The notes beneath the pieces were generated by a model. The model made no database searches. It saw nothing but the letters and a program-made list of their open reading frames with translations, and was not told the origin of the DNA. Of a stretch of DNA of 33,809 nucleotides, positions 1 through 7,305 are shown piece by piece; within the stretch, counting starts at the first letter, position 1; every line of letters starts with the position of its first letter. Origin of the DNA: Spirochaetes bacterium ADurb.Bin218 (GTDB lineage Bacteria > Spirochaetota > UBA4802 > UBA5550); NCBI GenBank assembly GCA_002069965.1, contig MWCI01000035.1, positions 1-33,809 on the forward strand, in the 5' to 3' direction. The position numbers and the translations under genes are program-made.

Positions 1-1
1 G

Positions 2-538
2 GCATTGTTCTGGGGAATAACACTTAGAGGTGAAGGAGCCTATTACACAAAGGGAAAGTATTTCTATTATAGCGAAGAGCCACCTGCAGGTGCAACAGGA
101 CTCACAGCTTTACTGCTTTCCCCTCTCGGGAAAGACCTTGTTGCTGGTGGAACAGGAGCAGTAGAGAAGAACTATGGCGAGTGGACAGCGGGCTTTGATG
201 ATCATGACTTTGTATTTGATGATCTCTATCTAAACCTGCAGTTTAACCAGAAGGTAATAATTAAGCATGAGGAAACACTTTCTCAGGATAAATACATTAA
301 TCATGTCCTCTGGAATGTAAAATACTTTATGGTGAATAAAAAATACTGCATATCCACAAAAGGAGCATATAATATCAAAGATAAAAGCCTTTACGGCAAT
401 GGTGAATTTCTTGTCAAACCTGCAGACAACCTTGAGCTTATGGTTGGAGCATGGATAATGGAAGGAAAGGAAGACACAGACATAGGGCAGTTTGATCACA
501 ACGATATGGTATATATTGCAGGAAAGCTTACATTTTAA
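2..538 (+). CDS. Outer-membrane beta-barrel protein, C-terminal part
   Basis: The reading frame is open to the left edge of the window, so only the last 179 or so residues are seen and the true start lies outside. The visible part is rich in alternating polar and hydrophobic or aromatic residues, as in amphipathic beta strands. It ends in Lys-Leu-Thr-Phe; a terminal Phe after alternating hydrophobics is the usual BAM-recognised beta-signal of outer-membrane barrels. No enzymatic motif is visible. A strong terminator follows 30 bp after the stop. It is probably a porin-like or channel protein, but family and substrate cannot be named. That it is a barrel is inferred from composition and the C-terminus. 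Confidence 0.6.
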   Translation, partial: ALFWGITLRGEGAYYTKGKYFYYSEEPPAGATGLTALLLSPLGKDLVAGGTGAVEKNYGEWTAGFDDHDFVFDDLYLNLQFNQKVIIKHEETLSQDKYINHVLWNVKYFMVNKKYCISTKGAYNIKDKSLYGNGEFLVKPADNLELMVGAWIMEGKEDTDIGQFDHNDMVYIAGKLTF

Positions 539-568
539 GCCCCAAGGACGTGCATTTTTATAACTTCA

Positions 569-596
569 AAGGCTGCCAACAAGGCAGCTTTTTTTT
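569..596 (+). terminator. Rho-independent terminator after the barrel gene
   Basis: A stem GCTGCC/GGCAGC (572-577 and 583-588) with an AACAA loop, extended by flanking A-T and G-T pairs, is followed directly by eight T residues (589-596). It ends the barrel-protein transcript. Confidence 0.9.
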
Positions 597-638
597 AAAA
601 TTGCAATAAAATTCAGTAATTATTTCTAAATATAAATT

Positions 639-744
639 CAATGTTAATCCCCTGAAGCTGTTTATAAGGGAAAAAACAGTGCAATATATCCATCAAAAGG
701 AAGGGGATATTTAAACTAAAAGGTATTCTTAGTAATTATTAGTG
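639..744 (+). mobile_element. MITE-like element, copy 1
   Basis: This 106-bp element is related to those at 5626, 9752 and 19021. It begins CAATGTTAATCCCC, like copy 3 (CAATGTTAATTCC), and ends with AATTATTAGTG, matching the AATTATTACTG end of the family with one change. A central stem ATATCC/GGATAT (686-691 and 705-710) sits where the other copies have TATCCCC/GGGGATA. Its terminal repeats are more decayed, and the flanking 9-mers ATATAAATT (630-638) and ATAAAATTT (745-753) agree at only 7 of 9 positions. It lies 30 bp upstream of the perR promoter. Strand is assigned by the internal block orientation shared with the other copies. Confidence 0.6.
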
Positions 745-774
745 ATAAAATTTATTAAATATTTAAAAAAATAC

Positions 775-803
775 TTGACAATAATAAGAATGATTACTAA
801 TAT
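775..803 (+). promoter_or_regulatory. perR promoter, predicted leaderless
   Basis: TTGACA (775-780), a 17-bp spacer and TAATAT (798-803) form a near-consensus sigma-70 promoter. Transcription would start about 7 nt downstream, at or next to the A of the perR ATG (810). No Shine-Dalgarno sequence precedes that ATG, so the mRNA is predicted to be leaderless. Confidence 0.75.
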
Positions 804-809
804 TTAAAC

Positions 810-1205
810 ATGAATTACGAAGCAGGAAAATATAGAAAAAGCAGACAAAGGGACAGGATTCTGGAAATATTACAGAACACAAAAAGTCATCCAACAGCAG
901 ATTCTATATATATTATGCTTAAGGAGGAATTTCCAGACTTAAGCCTTGGGAATGTTTATAGGAATTTAAATATTCTTGTGGAAACAGGAATGATTCAGCG
1001 CCTTGATTTTGGCAGCACTTTTAACAGGTTTGATGGGAACTGTAACCCTCATCCACACTTTATATGTGAAAGGTGCAACAGCGTCATAGATCTGGAGATG
1101 GACGAAGGCTTTGATCCAGCAAAATTCATAAAGGATATTGATGGTAAAGTAGTTAAAAACTTTACATTGGAAATTTTTGGTATATGTGAGAAGTGCAAAC
1201 ATTAA
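810..1205 (+). CDS. perR: Fur-family peroxide regulator, PerR type
   Basis: This is a 131-residue metalloregulator with an N-terminal winged helix and a C-terminal dimerisation domain. Known PerR metal ligands have visible equivalents: His27 (in HPTAD), Asp75 (RFD), His81 and His83 (HPH) and Asp94 (VID). The Asp at the last site, where Fur usually has Glu, favours PerR over Fur. Structural zinc would be held by Cys86/Cys89 and Cys126/Cys129. In PerR proteins, Fe-catalysed oxidation of the histidines releases DNA in response to peroxide; that mechanism is family knowledge. The peroxiredoxin gene follows 65 bp downstream behind a candidate operator, which supports the assignment. The start has no ribosome binding site and lies at the predicted transcription start. 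Confidence 0.85.
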   Translation: MNYEAGKYRKSRQRDRILEILQNTKSHPTADSIYIMLKEEFPDLSLGNVYRNLNILVETGMIQRLDFGSTFNRFDGNCNPHPHFICERCNSVIDLEMDEGFDPAKFIKDIDGKVVKNFTLEIFGICEKCKH

Positions 1206-1223
1206 ATTTTTTTAAACTATAAA

Positions 1224-1244
1224 TAGTAATCGTTCCGATTATTA
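1224..1244 (+). promoter_or_regulatory. Inverted repeat, candidate PerR operator
   Basis: TAATCG-TTC-CGATTA (1227-1241) is a perfect 6-3-6 inverted repeat, extended by outer TA/TA pairs to 1224-1244. It lies between perR and the peroxiredoxin gene, 27 bp before the latter. The length and AT-rich dyad resemble a Per box, although the sequence is not the Bacillus consensus. Confidence 0.55.
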
Positions 1245-1270
1245 AAAATTAAATTTCAAGGAGAAAGAAT

Positions 1271-1909
1271 ATGGAAAAAACAATGCCTTTAATTGGAGAT
1301 AAGTTTCCAGAAATTGAGGTAGTAACAACAAGGGGGAAAATGACCCTCCCACAGGCCTACAAGGGCAAATGGTTTATACTCTTCAGCCACCCTGCTGATT
1401 TTACACCTGTGTGCACCACCGAGTTTGTTGCTTTTCAAAAGCGCTATGATGAGTTTAAAAAGCTAAATACAGAGCTAATTGGTTTAAGCATTGACCAGGT
1501 ATTTTCTCATATTAAATGGGAAGAGTGGATTAAGGAAAAGTTAAATGTAGAGATACAGTTCCCCATAATTGCAGATACAGGTAAAGTTGCAAATACCCTT
1601 GGATTAATACACCCCGGCAAAGGGACAAATACAGTTAGAGCTGTATTCTTTGTAGATCCTGAAGGAACAATTAGAGCAATTCTTTACTATCCTCAGGAAC
1701 TGGGTCGCAATTTTGATGAAATTCTGCGTATGGCAAAGGCATTCCAGATTGCAGATAAAGAGAAAGTAGCAATGCCTGCGAACTGGCCAAACAATGAACT
1801 CATAAATGACAGAGTAATTGTGCCTCCTGCTCAGGATGTGGAAACTGCTCGCAAAAGGCCCTCTGAGTATGAGTGCTATGACTGGTGGTTTTGCCACAAA
1901 AAAGTATAA
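1271..1909 (+). CDS. Peroxiredoxin, Prx6/AhpC-TSA family with C-terminal cysteine pair
   Basis: This 212-residue thiol peroxidase reduces hydrogen peroxide and organic peroxides in the cytoplasm. The peroxidatic cysteine is Cys48 in [11 protein letters not shown], the classic active-site motif. The long C-terminal arm ends with Cys202 and Cys208 (YECYDWWFC). The same arrangement occurs in archaeal Prx6-type thioredoxin peroxidases, where the first of the pair resolves the peroxidatic cysteine, so this is likely a two-cysteine enzyme in a one-Cys subfamily. AAGGAG sits 7 nt before the ATG. The candidate operator at 1224-1244 and the upstream perR imply peroxide control. The electron donor is not evident. 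Confidence 0.92.
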   Translation: MEKTMPLIGDKFPEIEVVTTRGKMTLPQAYKGKWFILFSHPADFTPVCTTEFVAFQKRYDEFKKLNTELIGLSIDQVFSHIKWEEWIKEKLNVEIQFPIIADTGKVANTLGLIHPGKGTNTVRAVFFVDPEGTIRAILYYPQELGRNFDEILRMAKAFQIADKEKVAMPANWPNNELINDRVIVPPAQDVETARKRPSEYECYDWWFCHKKV

Positions 1910-1935
1910 TTTATCGCCCCCATTTTAACTTCTTA

Positions 1936-1964
1936 TTGACACCCTGCTCTGGTAGATTTAATAT
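1936..1964 (+). promoter_or_regulatory. Promoter of the MBL-fold gene
   Basis: TTGACA (1936-1941), 17 bp and TAATAT (1959-1964) repeat the hexamers and spacing of the perR promoter. The predicted start near 1971 lies downstream of a GTG at 1967 and so favours the ATG at 1982 as the translation start. Confidence 0.75.
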
Positions 1965-1981
1965 CAGTGCAGGGGGAATTT

Positions 1982-2959
1982 ATGGCAATTATAAGAGAAG
2001 AAACCAACATCGGAAATCTTTATGTAATAGATACCTTGCAATTTAACTTAAGCAAAATCACCTCTGTTTTCTGCTGGTTTGATGGACAACAGGCACTCCT
2101 CCTTGACTGCGGCACCTCTGATAATACAGAAACAATTCTTGCAAAGCTAAAGAAAATAGGCATAGAGCTATCAAAGCTCATTGGCGTAATTCCAAGCCAT
2201 TATCACTTTGACCATGGCGGAGGCTGCTTTTCTCTATGGAGCAAAATGAAAGAGGTAAACCCTTCGTTTAAAATATACACAAACCCTCTTACAAAGATGA
2301 AGCTACAAAATCCACAGTCCCACTTGCAAGGAGCTCAAAGCACCTTTGGAAAATTTGTTGGAACAATGGAGCCTCCTCCAGATGAGGCCTTTGTGCTTAT
2401 AAAGCCAGATGACTTTTTAGCCTTTGAATTTAAAAACAACGTAAGAGTTAAGCTTGTCCACACACCGGGACACACTCCAGATCACTGCAGCCCTTCTTTC
2501 TTTTGTGATGAGAAATGTATTTTTTCCTTTGTGGCAGAATCCTGCGGAACAATTTACAGAACAGATAAAGCCCTTTCCACTTCATCCTCCATGCCACCAA
2601 ACTTTAGCTATGACACTTACATGAAAAGCTTTGAGAAAATATGCTCTCTTTCTCCTGAAATTATTGGGCTTTGCCACTTTGGCTTAATTACAGGAGAGGA
2701 TGTTGCATTTTTTTTAAATGATCACCACACCTTTATGCAAGATCTAAAGAATGCAATAATTTCTGCTTTTAAAGAAGATCCCTCAACTGCCCATGTGATG
2801 AAGGCAACAGAATATCTCTGGAGAGATCGCTTTGGAGCAGAGCTCCTTGGCATGAAGGGCAGCGAACAATTTTTTGGAAACCTCAGACTTGCTCTTACCT
2901 ATGGGATAATGGTAGATTTAAACCTGAGGCCTCCAAAATATGAGGAAAGACTTGTATAG
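1982..2959 (+). CDS. Metallo-beta-lactamase-fold hydrolase
   Basis: This 325-residue protein has the MBL zinc-binding motif His-Tyr-His-Phe-Asp-His-Gly (HxHxDH), a later His in THTPGHTPDH-like context and another in GLCHFG, giving the expected di-metal ligand set. A long alpha-helical C-terminal extension follows the core. The substrate cannot be read from sequence; family members include glyoxalase II, hydrolases and oxygen-reducing or sulfur-metabolising enzymes. The ATG at 1982 is chosen because AGGGGG lies 5 nt upstream and the in-frame GTG at 1967 precedes the predicted transcript start. Its own promoter and position after the peroxiredoxin suggest a stress-linked role, which is inference. 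It ends one base from the end of the convergent transporter gene. Confidence 0.8.
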   Translation: MAIIREETNIGNLYVIDTLQFNLSKITSVFCWFDGQQALLLDCGTSDNTETILAKLKKIGIELSKLIGVIPSHYHFDHGGGCFSLWSKMKEVNPSFKIYTNPLTKMKLQNPQSHLQGAQSTFGKFVGTMEPPPDEAFVLIKPDDFLAFEFKNNVRVKLVHTPGHTPDHCSPSFFCDEKCIFSFVAESCGTIYRTDKALSTSSSMPPNFSYDTYMKSFEKICSLSPEIIGLCHFGLITGEDVAFFLNDHHTFMQDLKNAIISAFKEDPSTAHVMKATEYLWRDRFGAELLGMKGSEQFFGNLRLALTYGIMVDLNLRPPKYEERLV

Positions 2960-2960
2960 C

Positions 2961-3608
2961 TTAATTATTTTTACAGCTATGGCAGGAGCAGGTATTTATA
3001 CCGCTTTTAACTTTTTCAAAACACTCCTGCCCTTCCCTGAAGGAGTAAAAAGCAAGACCAAGGGCTCCTATTGAGTCTGCATAGGCAAAGCCTGTTAATT
3101 CATAAAGTCCACTTGAGAGAAGCAATATAACAGACATGTAAAGACAAACCTTTGTGCATCCTGCATCTGAAATTATAGGCTCAGAGCCTAAGGCAATTCC
3201 TGTTTTAAGCTTTGCATTCATTAAAAAATACATGGTGATAATTGAGACAACAGAAATAATAATCCCCCAGAATGTTGTCTCTGGCCTGTGACCTGTATAT
3301 ACATTTAAAATTACTGTTGCAACAAGTCCAAGTGTAAGGAGATAAAAAGCAACACCTGTAATTCTTAGGGCTGTGTTTTCAAAGGAATCATTTTTTTCGT
3401 AGCTATTTTTCTTAAGCCGCACTATCATGTGAGCAATGCCGATCCCTGACATGACCTCTATAAAACTATCCAATCCAAAACCAAATAGAGCTAAAGTTTC
3501 ATCAGAGTATCCCAAAAAGGTGGAAATAAGGCCCTCAAGTATATTGTATGTAATTGTTATTATGCTCAAAATAAATGCTTTTTGAAACAACTTTGTTCTT
3601 TCATCCAT
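2961..3608 (-). CDS. Cation diffusion facilitator-like membrane protein, transmembrane domain only
   Basis: This is a 215-residue, mostly hydrophobic protein with about six transmembrane segments. The first part holds GFGLDSFIEV, corresponding to the DSxxD metal site of helix II in CDF transporters but with Glu in the last place. The second part holds ISDAGCTKVCLYMS and ADSIGALGLAFYSF, resembling the helix V and VI motifs. The usual C-terminal cytoplasmic metal-binding domain (about 80 residues) is absent; a short tail with CSCHSC replaces it. A role in divalent metal export is likely, with the ion unknown. GAGG lies about 8 nt upstream of the ATG. Sitting next to a PerR-type regulator it could help iron or manganese balance, which is inference. 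Confidence 0.7.
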   Translation of the reverse strand: MDERTKLFQKAFILSIITITYNILEGLISTFLGYSDETLALFGFGLDSFIEVMSGIGIAHMIVRLKKNSYEKNDSFENTALRITGVAFYLLTLGLVATVILNVYTGHRPETTFWGIIISVVSIITMYFLMNAKLKTGIALGSEPIISDAGCTKVCLYMSVILLLSSGLYELTGFAYADSIGALGLAFYSFREGQECFEKVKSGINTCSCHSCKNN

Positions 3609-3910
3609 AAATCAATCCTCAAAATTACAAAATTTTATAAAATAATTAGTAACTATACCTCTACTTAAGTTAAAAATAAAACAAAAAATAATACAAAAGA
3701 TCAACAATCCCTTTTTTAAAAAAATATAACAAAATTCTAAAGCGCCCATTGCAGATATTCCAATAATTTTTGGGCAAAGATCCTATTAAGTAAAAACCTT
3801 GTAAAGGTTATCATAAAATATGTTTCTAATTTTTTTATTAATTCTTGACAGTAAAATATATATCTTGCTATATGCAACAAGTTGAATAATATCGTAGATT
3901 TAAGGTAAAC
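3609..3910. other. Intergenic gap with possible decayed MITE
   Basis: This gap separates the divergent CDF-like and PadR genes. The right part (3845-3877) is the PadR promoter. About 3702-3801 there is weak similarity to copy 3 of the MITE family: AATCCCTT near the start, AAAATTCTAAAG in the middle, a GCCCA/TGGGC stem and AAAGATCC-TTAAG near the end (copy 3 has AAAGATCCCTTAAG). No convincing terminal repeat or target duplication remains, so this is a suggestion only. Nothing else is recognised. Confidence 0.3.
3845..3877 (+). promoter_or_regulatory. padR promoter with overlapping inverted repeat
   Basis: TTGACA (3845-3850) is followed after 17 bp by CTATAT (3868-3873). The inverted repeat TTGC-TATAT-GCAA (3865-3877) covers this -10 region, which is where an autoregulatory PadR operator would be expected. 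Confidence 0.55.
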
Positions 3911-4459
3911 ATGGCTCTATCGCACTCAATACTTGCAACATTGGTTGGCAGAGGTAAATCTCTAAGTGGATATGATCTTGCCAAAGAATTTAATAGCTCT
4001 GTTGGGTTTTACTGGAAAACCACTCATCAGCAGATCTACAGAGAGCTTGCAAGGCTTGAAAAAGAAGGAATGGTTACATCAGAAATCATCAAGCAAAAGG
4101 ATAGACCAGACAAAAAAATATACAGTATCACAGAAAGTGGTATGAAGCATCTTGTTGAGTGGATTGCAGAGCCATCTATGCCCACTCCAATTAAAGAGGA
4201 CATGCTTGTCAAAATGTATGTTGGTTTCCTTGTTCCAAAGGAAATACTCATAAAAGAACTTGAGCAGCTCAAAAAATTACACGAAGAAAAACTTAATCTA
4301 TTCAGGGAATATGAAAAAATATATTTTTCTGATATAAAAAGCCTTCCACTAAAAGGCAAGTATAGATATTTGAACTTACGAACAGGTATTAATTTTGAAA
4401 TTTTTCACATCAAATGGTGTGAAGAAGCTATAGAGTTTTTAAAAAACGAATTTGAATAA
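3911..4459 (+). CDS. PadR-family transcriptional regulator
   Basis: This 182-residue DNA-binding protein has an N-terminal PadR winged helix (about residues 5-80): SILATLVGRGKSLSGYDLAKEF, split here only for naming, then QQIYRELARLEKEGMV and KKIYSITESG, the typical wing. A C-terminal Vir_act-type helical domain (about 90-180) provides dimerisation through a coiled helix (ELEQLKKLHEEKL). PadR proteins are usually repressors that release DNA on binding a phenolic or other hydrophobic ligand. The nitronate-monooxygenase-type gene starts 23 bp downstream, so the two are very likely one operon and the flavoprotein is the probable target. The ligand is unknown. Confidence 0.88.
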   Translation: MALSHSILATLVGRGKSLSGYDLAKEFNSSVGFYWKTTHQQIYRELARLEKEGMVTSEIIKQKDRPDKKIYSITESGMKHLVEWIAEPSMPTPIKEDMLVKMYVGFLVPKEILIKELEQLKKLHEEKLNLFREYEKIYFSDIKSLPLKGKYRYLNLRTGINFEIFHIKWCEEAIEFLKNEFE

Positions 4460-4482
4460 AAAATTTTAAGGGGTAATAAAAC

Positions 4483-5520
4483 ATGAAAACCAGAATAACT
4501 GAACTCTTTGGCATCAAGTATCCAATCGTTCTGCCTGGCATGAGCTGGATCAGCACACCGGAACTTGTTGCAGCAGTATGTAATGCTGGTGGTATAGGCT
4601 GGCTTGCTACAGGGCCACTCTCTACAAAGGAGACAGAGGCTGCTATTAAAAAAATCAGATCTCTCACAGACAAGCCCTTTGGCGCAGGTGCTACACTCCT
4701 TATGCCAGGTGCAAAGGAAAATGCTGAGGTCCTTATTGATATGCAGGTTCCTGTAATCAACGTATCTCTTGGCAAGCCTGATGATATAGTGAAAAGAGTA
4801 CATGCCTATGGCGGCAAGGTTATCCAGACAGTTGTAAGCGAAAAGCATGCCCTCTCTGCAGTAAAAGGTGGAGTTGATGCTCTTCAGGTTACAGGATATG
4901 AGGCAGCAGCTCACGGTGGCAAGGTTGCTAATCTCTGCTTAATCCCTGCCATAAGAGAAAAAGTTGATGTGCCAATCGTTGCATCAGGTGGATTTGCAAC
5001 AGGACATGGTCTTGCTGCTGCCCTTGCTCTTGGCGCTGATGCTGTTGCAATGGGAACAAGACTTGCAACAACAAAGGAAAGCCCTGTTCACGAAAGGACA
5101 AAACAAGCTCACCTTGCAGCAACTGTGGAAGATACATTGTATTCCAATAGATTTGATGGATTGTGGTGCAGAGTGCTTAAATCCCCATCTGCAGAAAAAT
5201 CAATCAGACAGGGAATGAACCTCTTCCGTGCAGCCATAGTTGGTCCAAGAATAGCTAAATCCCTTAATCTCTCTGTTGTGAAGGTTATGCTTGGAATGCT
5301 TGCTCAGCCAGACAAGATGATCACTCTTGCTCACATGGCTACAGCCTTTGACAAAATCAAAGCTGCAACAGAAGATGGAGATTACGATAAAAAAGGCGTT
5401 CAGCTCATTGGACAATGTGCTGGTCTCATACATGACATGCCAACAGTTCAAGAGGTTATAGAAAAGATTATGCAAGAGGCAAGAGAAGCCTCATCAAAAG
5501 CTGCAGAAATGCTCAAGTAA
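4483..5520 (+). CDS. Nitronate monooxygenase / FabK-like FMN enzyme
   Basis: This 345-residue TIM-barrel flavoprotein belongs to the nitronate monooxygenase (2-nitropropane dioxygenase) and FabK superfamily. Visible motifs are the N-terminal LFGIKYPIVLPGM and AGGIGWLA, the catalytic His144 in GYEAAAHGG, and the FMN phosphate-binding segments ASGGFATGHG (about 168-177) and LGADAVAMGTRLA. Family members oxidise nitronates or reduce enoyl-thioesters; which applies cannot be decided. The upstream PadR gene suggests inducible control by a toxic compound. AAGGGG precedes the ATG by about 10 nt. A strong terminator follows, so the operon has two genes. Confidence 0.85.
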   Translation: MKTRITELFGIKYPIVLPGMSWISTPELVAAVCNAGGIGWLATGPLSTKETEAAIKKIRSLTDKPFGAGATLLMPGAKENAEVLIDMQVPVINVSLGKPDDIVKRVHAYGGKVIQTVVSEKHALSAVKGGVDALQVTGYEAAAHGGKVANLCLIPAIREKVDVPIVASGGFATGHGLAAALALGADAVAMGTRLATTKESPVHERTKQAHLAATVEDTLYSNRFDGLWCRVLKSPSAEKSIRQGMNLFRAAIVGPRIAKSLNLSVVKVMLGMLAQPDKMITLAHMATAFDKIKAATEDGDYDKKGVQLIGQCAGLIHDMPTVQEVIEKIMQEAREASSKAAEMLK

Positions 5521-5535
5521 ATAGATTTATCTTCA

Positions 5536-5561
5536 GGGTGCCATCTGGCACCCTTTTTTTT
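5536..5561 (+). terminator. Rho-independent terminator of the padR operon
   Basis: GGGTGCC (5536-5542), loop ATCT, GGCACCC (5547-5553), then eight T residues. This is a perfect 7-bp G+C-rich stem. Confidence 0.95.
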
Positions 5562-5625
5562 ATCACTTTAAATACTACAATTTTTACTTTTACATTATTT
5601 CATTATAACTGAAACAATATCAAAA

Positions 5626-5746
5626 CAGTATTTATTCCTTAACTTCTTTTAAAAGAAAAATACTCTATATATCCCCGAAGCCTTCGGCTTCGGGGATAAT
5701 ATTTTCTTGATTTTACACTAAAAAGTATATTAAAGAATAATTACTG
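5626..5746 (+). mobile_element. MITE-like element, copy 2, with 9-bp target duplication
   Basis: This 121-bp element has terminal inverted repeats CAGTATTTATTCCTTAA (5626-5642) and TTAAAGAATAATTACTG (5730-5746), which pair at 15 of 17 positions. It is bracketed by a perfect 9-bp direct repeat ATATCAAAA (5617-5625 and 5747-5755), the footprint of transposase-mediated insertion. The centre is a perfect 13-bp hairpin, TATCCCCGAAGCC / GGCTTCGGGGATA (5670-5682 and 5686-5698). The internal block 5712-5728 (TTTACACTAAAAAGTAT) is shared with copy 4 at 16 of 17 positions, and AAAATACTCTA (5657-5667) with copy 3. It encodes no protein and lies between two convergent genes, a safe landing place. It looks the youngest copy. 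The mobilising transposase is not in the window. Confidence 0.85.
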
Positions 5747-5769
5747 ATATCAAAATAAAATTTTTGTGG

Positions 5770-6543
5770 TCAGTTATTTTTGATCTTACTCATCTTGAGA
5801 GCTGCTCCCATTGCAAGGAGTGTCTGGTTTCTGTCTTCCATGTTAAGAGCCTGCTCCATACCGCCAGCATCTATATTCATGTTTATGGCCTCTTTTGTAA
5901 GGCGCAAACCCATGTGATTTTTGGTCATCATTATCCTTGCATACTCCATTGCAGCATCATGAAGCTTGTCTCTCTCTACAATCTTTGATACAAGCCCAAG
6001 ATGATAGGCCTCTTCTGCAGTCATGAACTTTCCTGTATACATAAACTCATAGGCTCTTCCTGCACCAATCATACGTGGAAGCAAATAGCTGCATGCCATA
6101 TCTGCTCCACCAAGCCCTATATTGATATAGGCAGCACTGAATTTAGCATCAGGGCTTATGACTCTAATATCCGAAGAAAGAACAAAGCTAAAGCCCTGGC
6201 CTGCTGCAGCTCCATGAACTGCTGCAATTATTGGCTGAGGTGCTCTCCTCATGTGGAGATTTATCCTTGCAAGCCGGGCTTGAAATCTGTAAAACTCCTC
6301 TGTGGTCATCTTTGGTGCTGTTTCTAAAGACTCCTTCATATCAAGGCCTGCACAAAATCCCTTGTCTCCGTTACCTTTGAGAATAACTATCACAGTTTCA
6401 AGATCATAAAGTCTTTCTCTCCAAAAATGCTCCAATTCTTCCATCATAAGATGATTAACAGCATTATAGCTTTCTGGCCTGTTAAGGCAAAGCTGCATAA
6501 TACCCTTTTCCAGAACTGATACTTCTATGGTTTTGTAGTCCAT
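5770..6543 (-). CDS. Enoyl-CoA hydratase/isomerase (crotonase) family protein
   Basis: This 257-residue crotonase-fold enzyme acts on an acyl-CoA. The oxyanion-hole segments are DKGFCAGLDM (about 60-70) and AAVHGAAAGQGFSFVLSSDI (about 108-127), followed by INIGLGG and LLPRMIGAGRA typical of the fold. The two glutamates that make enoyl-CoA hydratase active are not seen: GQGFS lacks one, and Asn replaces the acid near INIGL. This favours an isomerase, hydrolase or other branch rather than a beta-oxidation hydratase. No acyl-CoA dehydrogenase or ligase is nearby. A G-rich Shine-Dalgarno (AGGGGGG in the coding sense) precedes the start. It is monocistronic, divergent from the chalcone-isomerase-like gene. 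Confidence 0.8.
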   Translation of the reverse strand: MDYKTIEVSVLEKGIMQLCLNRPESYNAVNHLMMEELEHFWRERLYDLETVIVILKGNGDKGFCAGLDMKESLETAPKMTTEEFYRFQARLARINLHMRRAPQPIIAAVHGAAAGQGFSFVLSSDIRVISPDAKFSAAYINIGLGGADMACSYLLPRMIGAGRAYEFMYTGKFMTAEEAYHLGLVSKIVERDKLHDAAMEYARIMMTKNHMGLRLTKEAINMNIDAGGMEQALNMEDRNQTLLAMGAALKMSKIKNN

Positions 6544-6572
6544 ACCGCCCCCCTATAAAAAATCATGGGCGT

Positions 6573-6600
6573 ATGTTAAATTAAAAAAATTAAATGTCAA
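6573..6600 (-). promoter_or_regulatory. Crotonase gene promoter
   Basis: On the minus strand TTGACA (6600-6595), a 16-bp spacer and TAACAT (6578-6573) form a sigma-70 type promoter about 30 bp upstream of the ATG. Confidence 0.5.
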
Positions 6601-6641
6601 TATTAATTGTAATATTAAACAAAATAGTCATTGTAATAGGC

Positions 6642-6670
6642 TTGACATTTTAAAATAGCTAAAGTATTTT
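6642..6670 (+). promoter_or_regulatory. Promoter of the chalcone-isomerase-like gene
   Basis: TTGACA (6642-6647), 17 bp, TATTTT (6665-6670). The predicted transcript starts near 6677 with a leader of about 65 nt. Confidence 0.65.
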
Positions 6671-6741
6671 TAGTTAAAGTTTACAGCTAAATTCTTATTA
6701 AAATTTTGGCTATCTCAATAAAAAATCAGGAGGATTGTTTA

Positions 6742-7287
6742 ATGAAAAAATCAGTTATTCTCAAAAGCACTATGGCTGCACTTCTTGCTCTTCTGGTAGC
6801 TTTCCCAGCTTTTTCTGTAAAATTGGGCAATAAAGAAGTGGTGGCAAATGGTTCAGGAACAAGAACAAAGCTTGGCATGACAATGTATAATGCAACATTA
6901 TTTGTTCCTCAGGAGCTCAAAGGTGCTGCAGACTCTGCTATAATCAATGCAGATGAACCAATGTCAATTTATATAAATATCGTTTCTGGTATGATATCAA
7001 AAGATAAATTCGTTGATGCTGTATCAGAAGGTCTTGACAAAGCTGCAAGTGCTGGCTACTCAAGTGGAGATAAGCAAACCTACATCAACCTTTTCAAAGA
7101 TGTAACAATTGTAAAAGGTGACAAATTTAACCATTACTATATACCTGGTCAAGGTCTTACAATAACTCACAATAATAAAACTCTTGGAGTTATCAAAGGT
7201 GTTCAGTTTAAAAAGGCATTCTTTGCAATATTCATAGGACCAAAACCTGTTCAAGATTCACTAAAAAAAGGTCTTCTTGGTCAGTAA
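6742..7287 (+). CDS. Secreted chalcone-isomerase-like protein
   Basis: This 181-residue exported protein has a signal peptide with Lys-Lys at the N-terminus, a hydrophobic stretch to about residue 23 and a likely cut after AFS. The mature part matches the bacterial chalcone-isomerase-like fold: NGSGTRTKLGMTMYNATLFVP near the start, a central helical region, and the C-terminal FFAIFIGPKPVQDSLKKGLLG, split here to GPKPVQDSLKKGLLG for the diagnostic end. Bacterial members are mostly periplasmic with unproved function and should not be assumed to act on flavonoids. The ATG at 6742 is chosen over an in-frame TTG upstream because AGGAGGA lies 7 nt before it. It is monocistronic between its own promoter and a strong terminator. 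Confidence 0.8.
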   Translation: MKKSVILKSTMAALLALLVAFPAFSVKLGNKEVVANGSGTRTKLGMTMYNATLFVPQELKGAADSAIINADEPMSIYINIVSGMISKDKFVDAVSEGLDKAASAGYSSGDKQTYINLFKDVTIVKGDKFNHYYIPGQGLTITHNNKTLGVIKGVQFKKAFFAIFIGPKPVQDSLKKGLLGQ

Positions 7288-7305
7288 TTTTTAAATACCA
7301 AAGAA

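Noticed and set aside
729-746. Dyad TTAGTAATTATTAGT upstream of perR as a Per box
   Set aside because: It lies within the right end of MITE copy 1, and the same AATTATTAnTG end is present in the other copies, so it is better explained as a transposon end.
1967-1981. GTG at 1967 as the start of the MBL-fold gene
   Set aside because: It lies upstream of the predicted transcript start and of the Shine-Dalgarno that serves ATG 1982.
4405-4914. Open frame on the minus strand across the padR operon
   Set aside because: It overlaps two well-supported genes, lacks a ribosome binding site and has no recognisable motifs.
5670-5698. Perfect 13-bp hairpin as a bidirectional terminator
   Set aside because: It sits at the centre of a complete MITE with target duplication and has no T tract; the upstream operon already has a terminator at 5536-5561.
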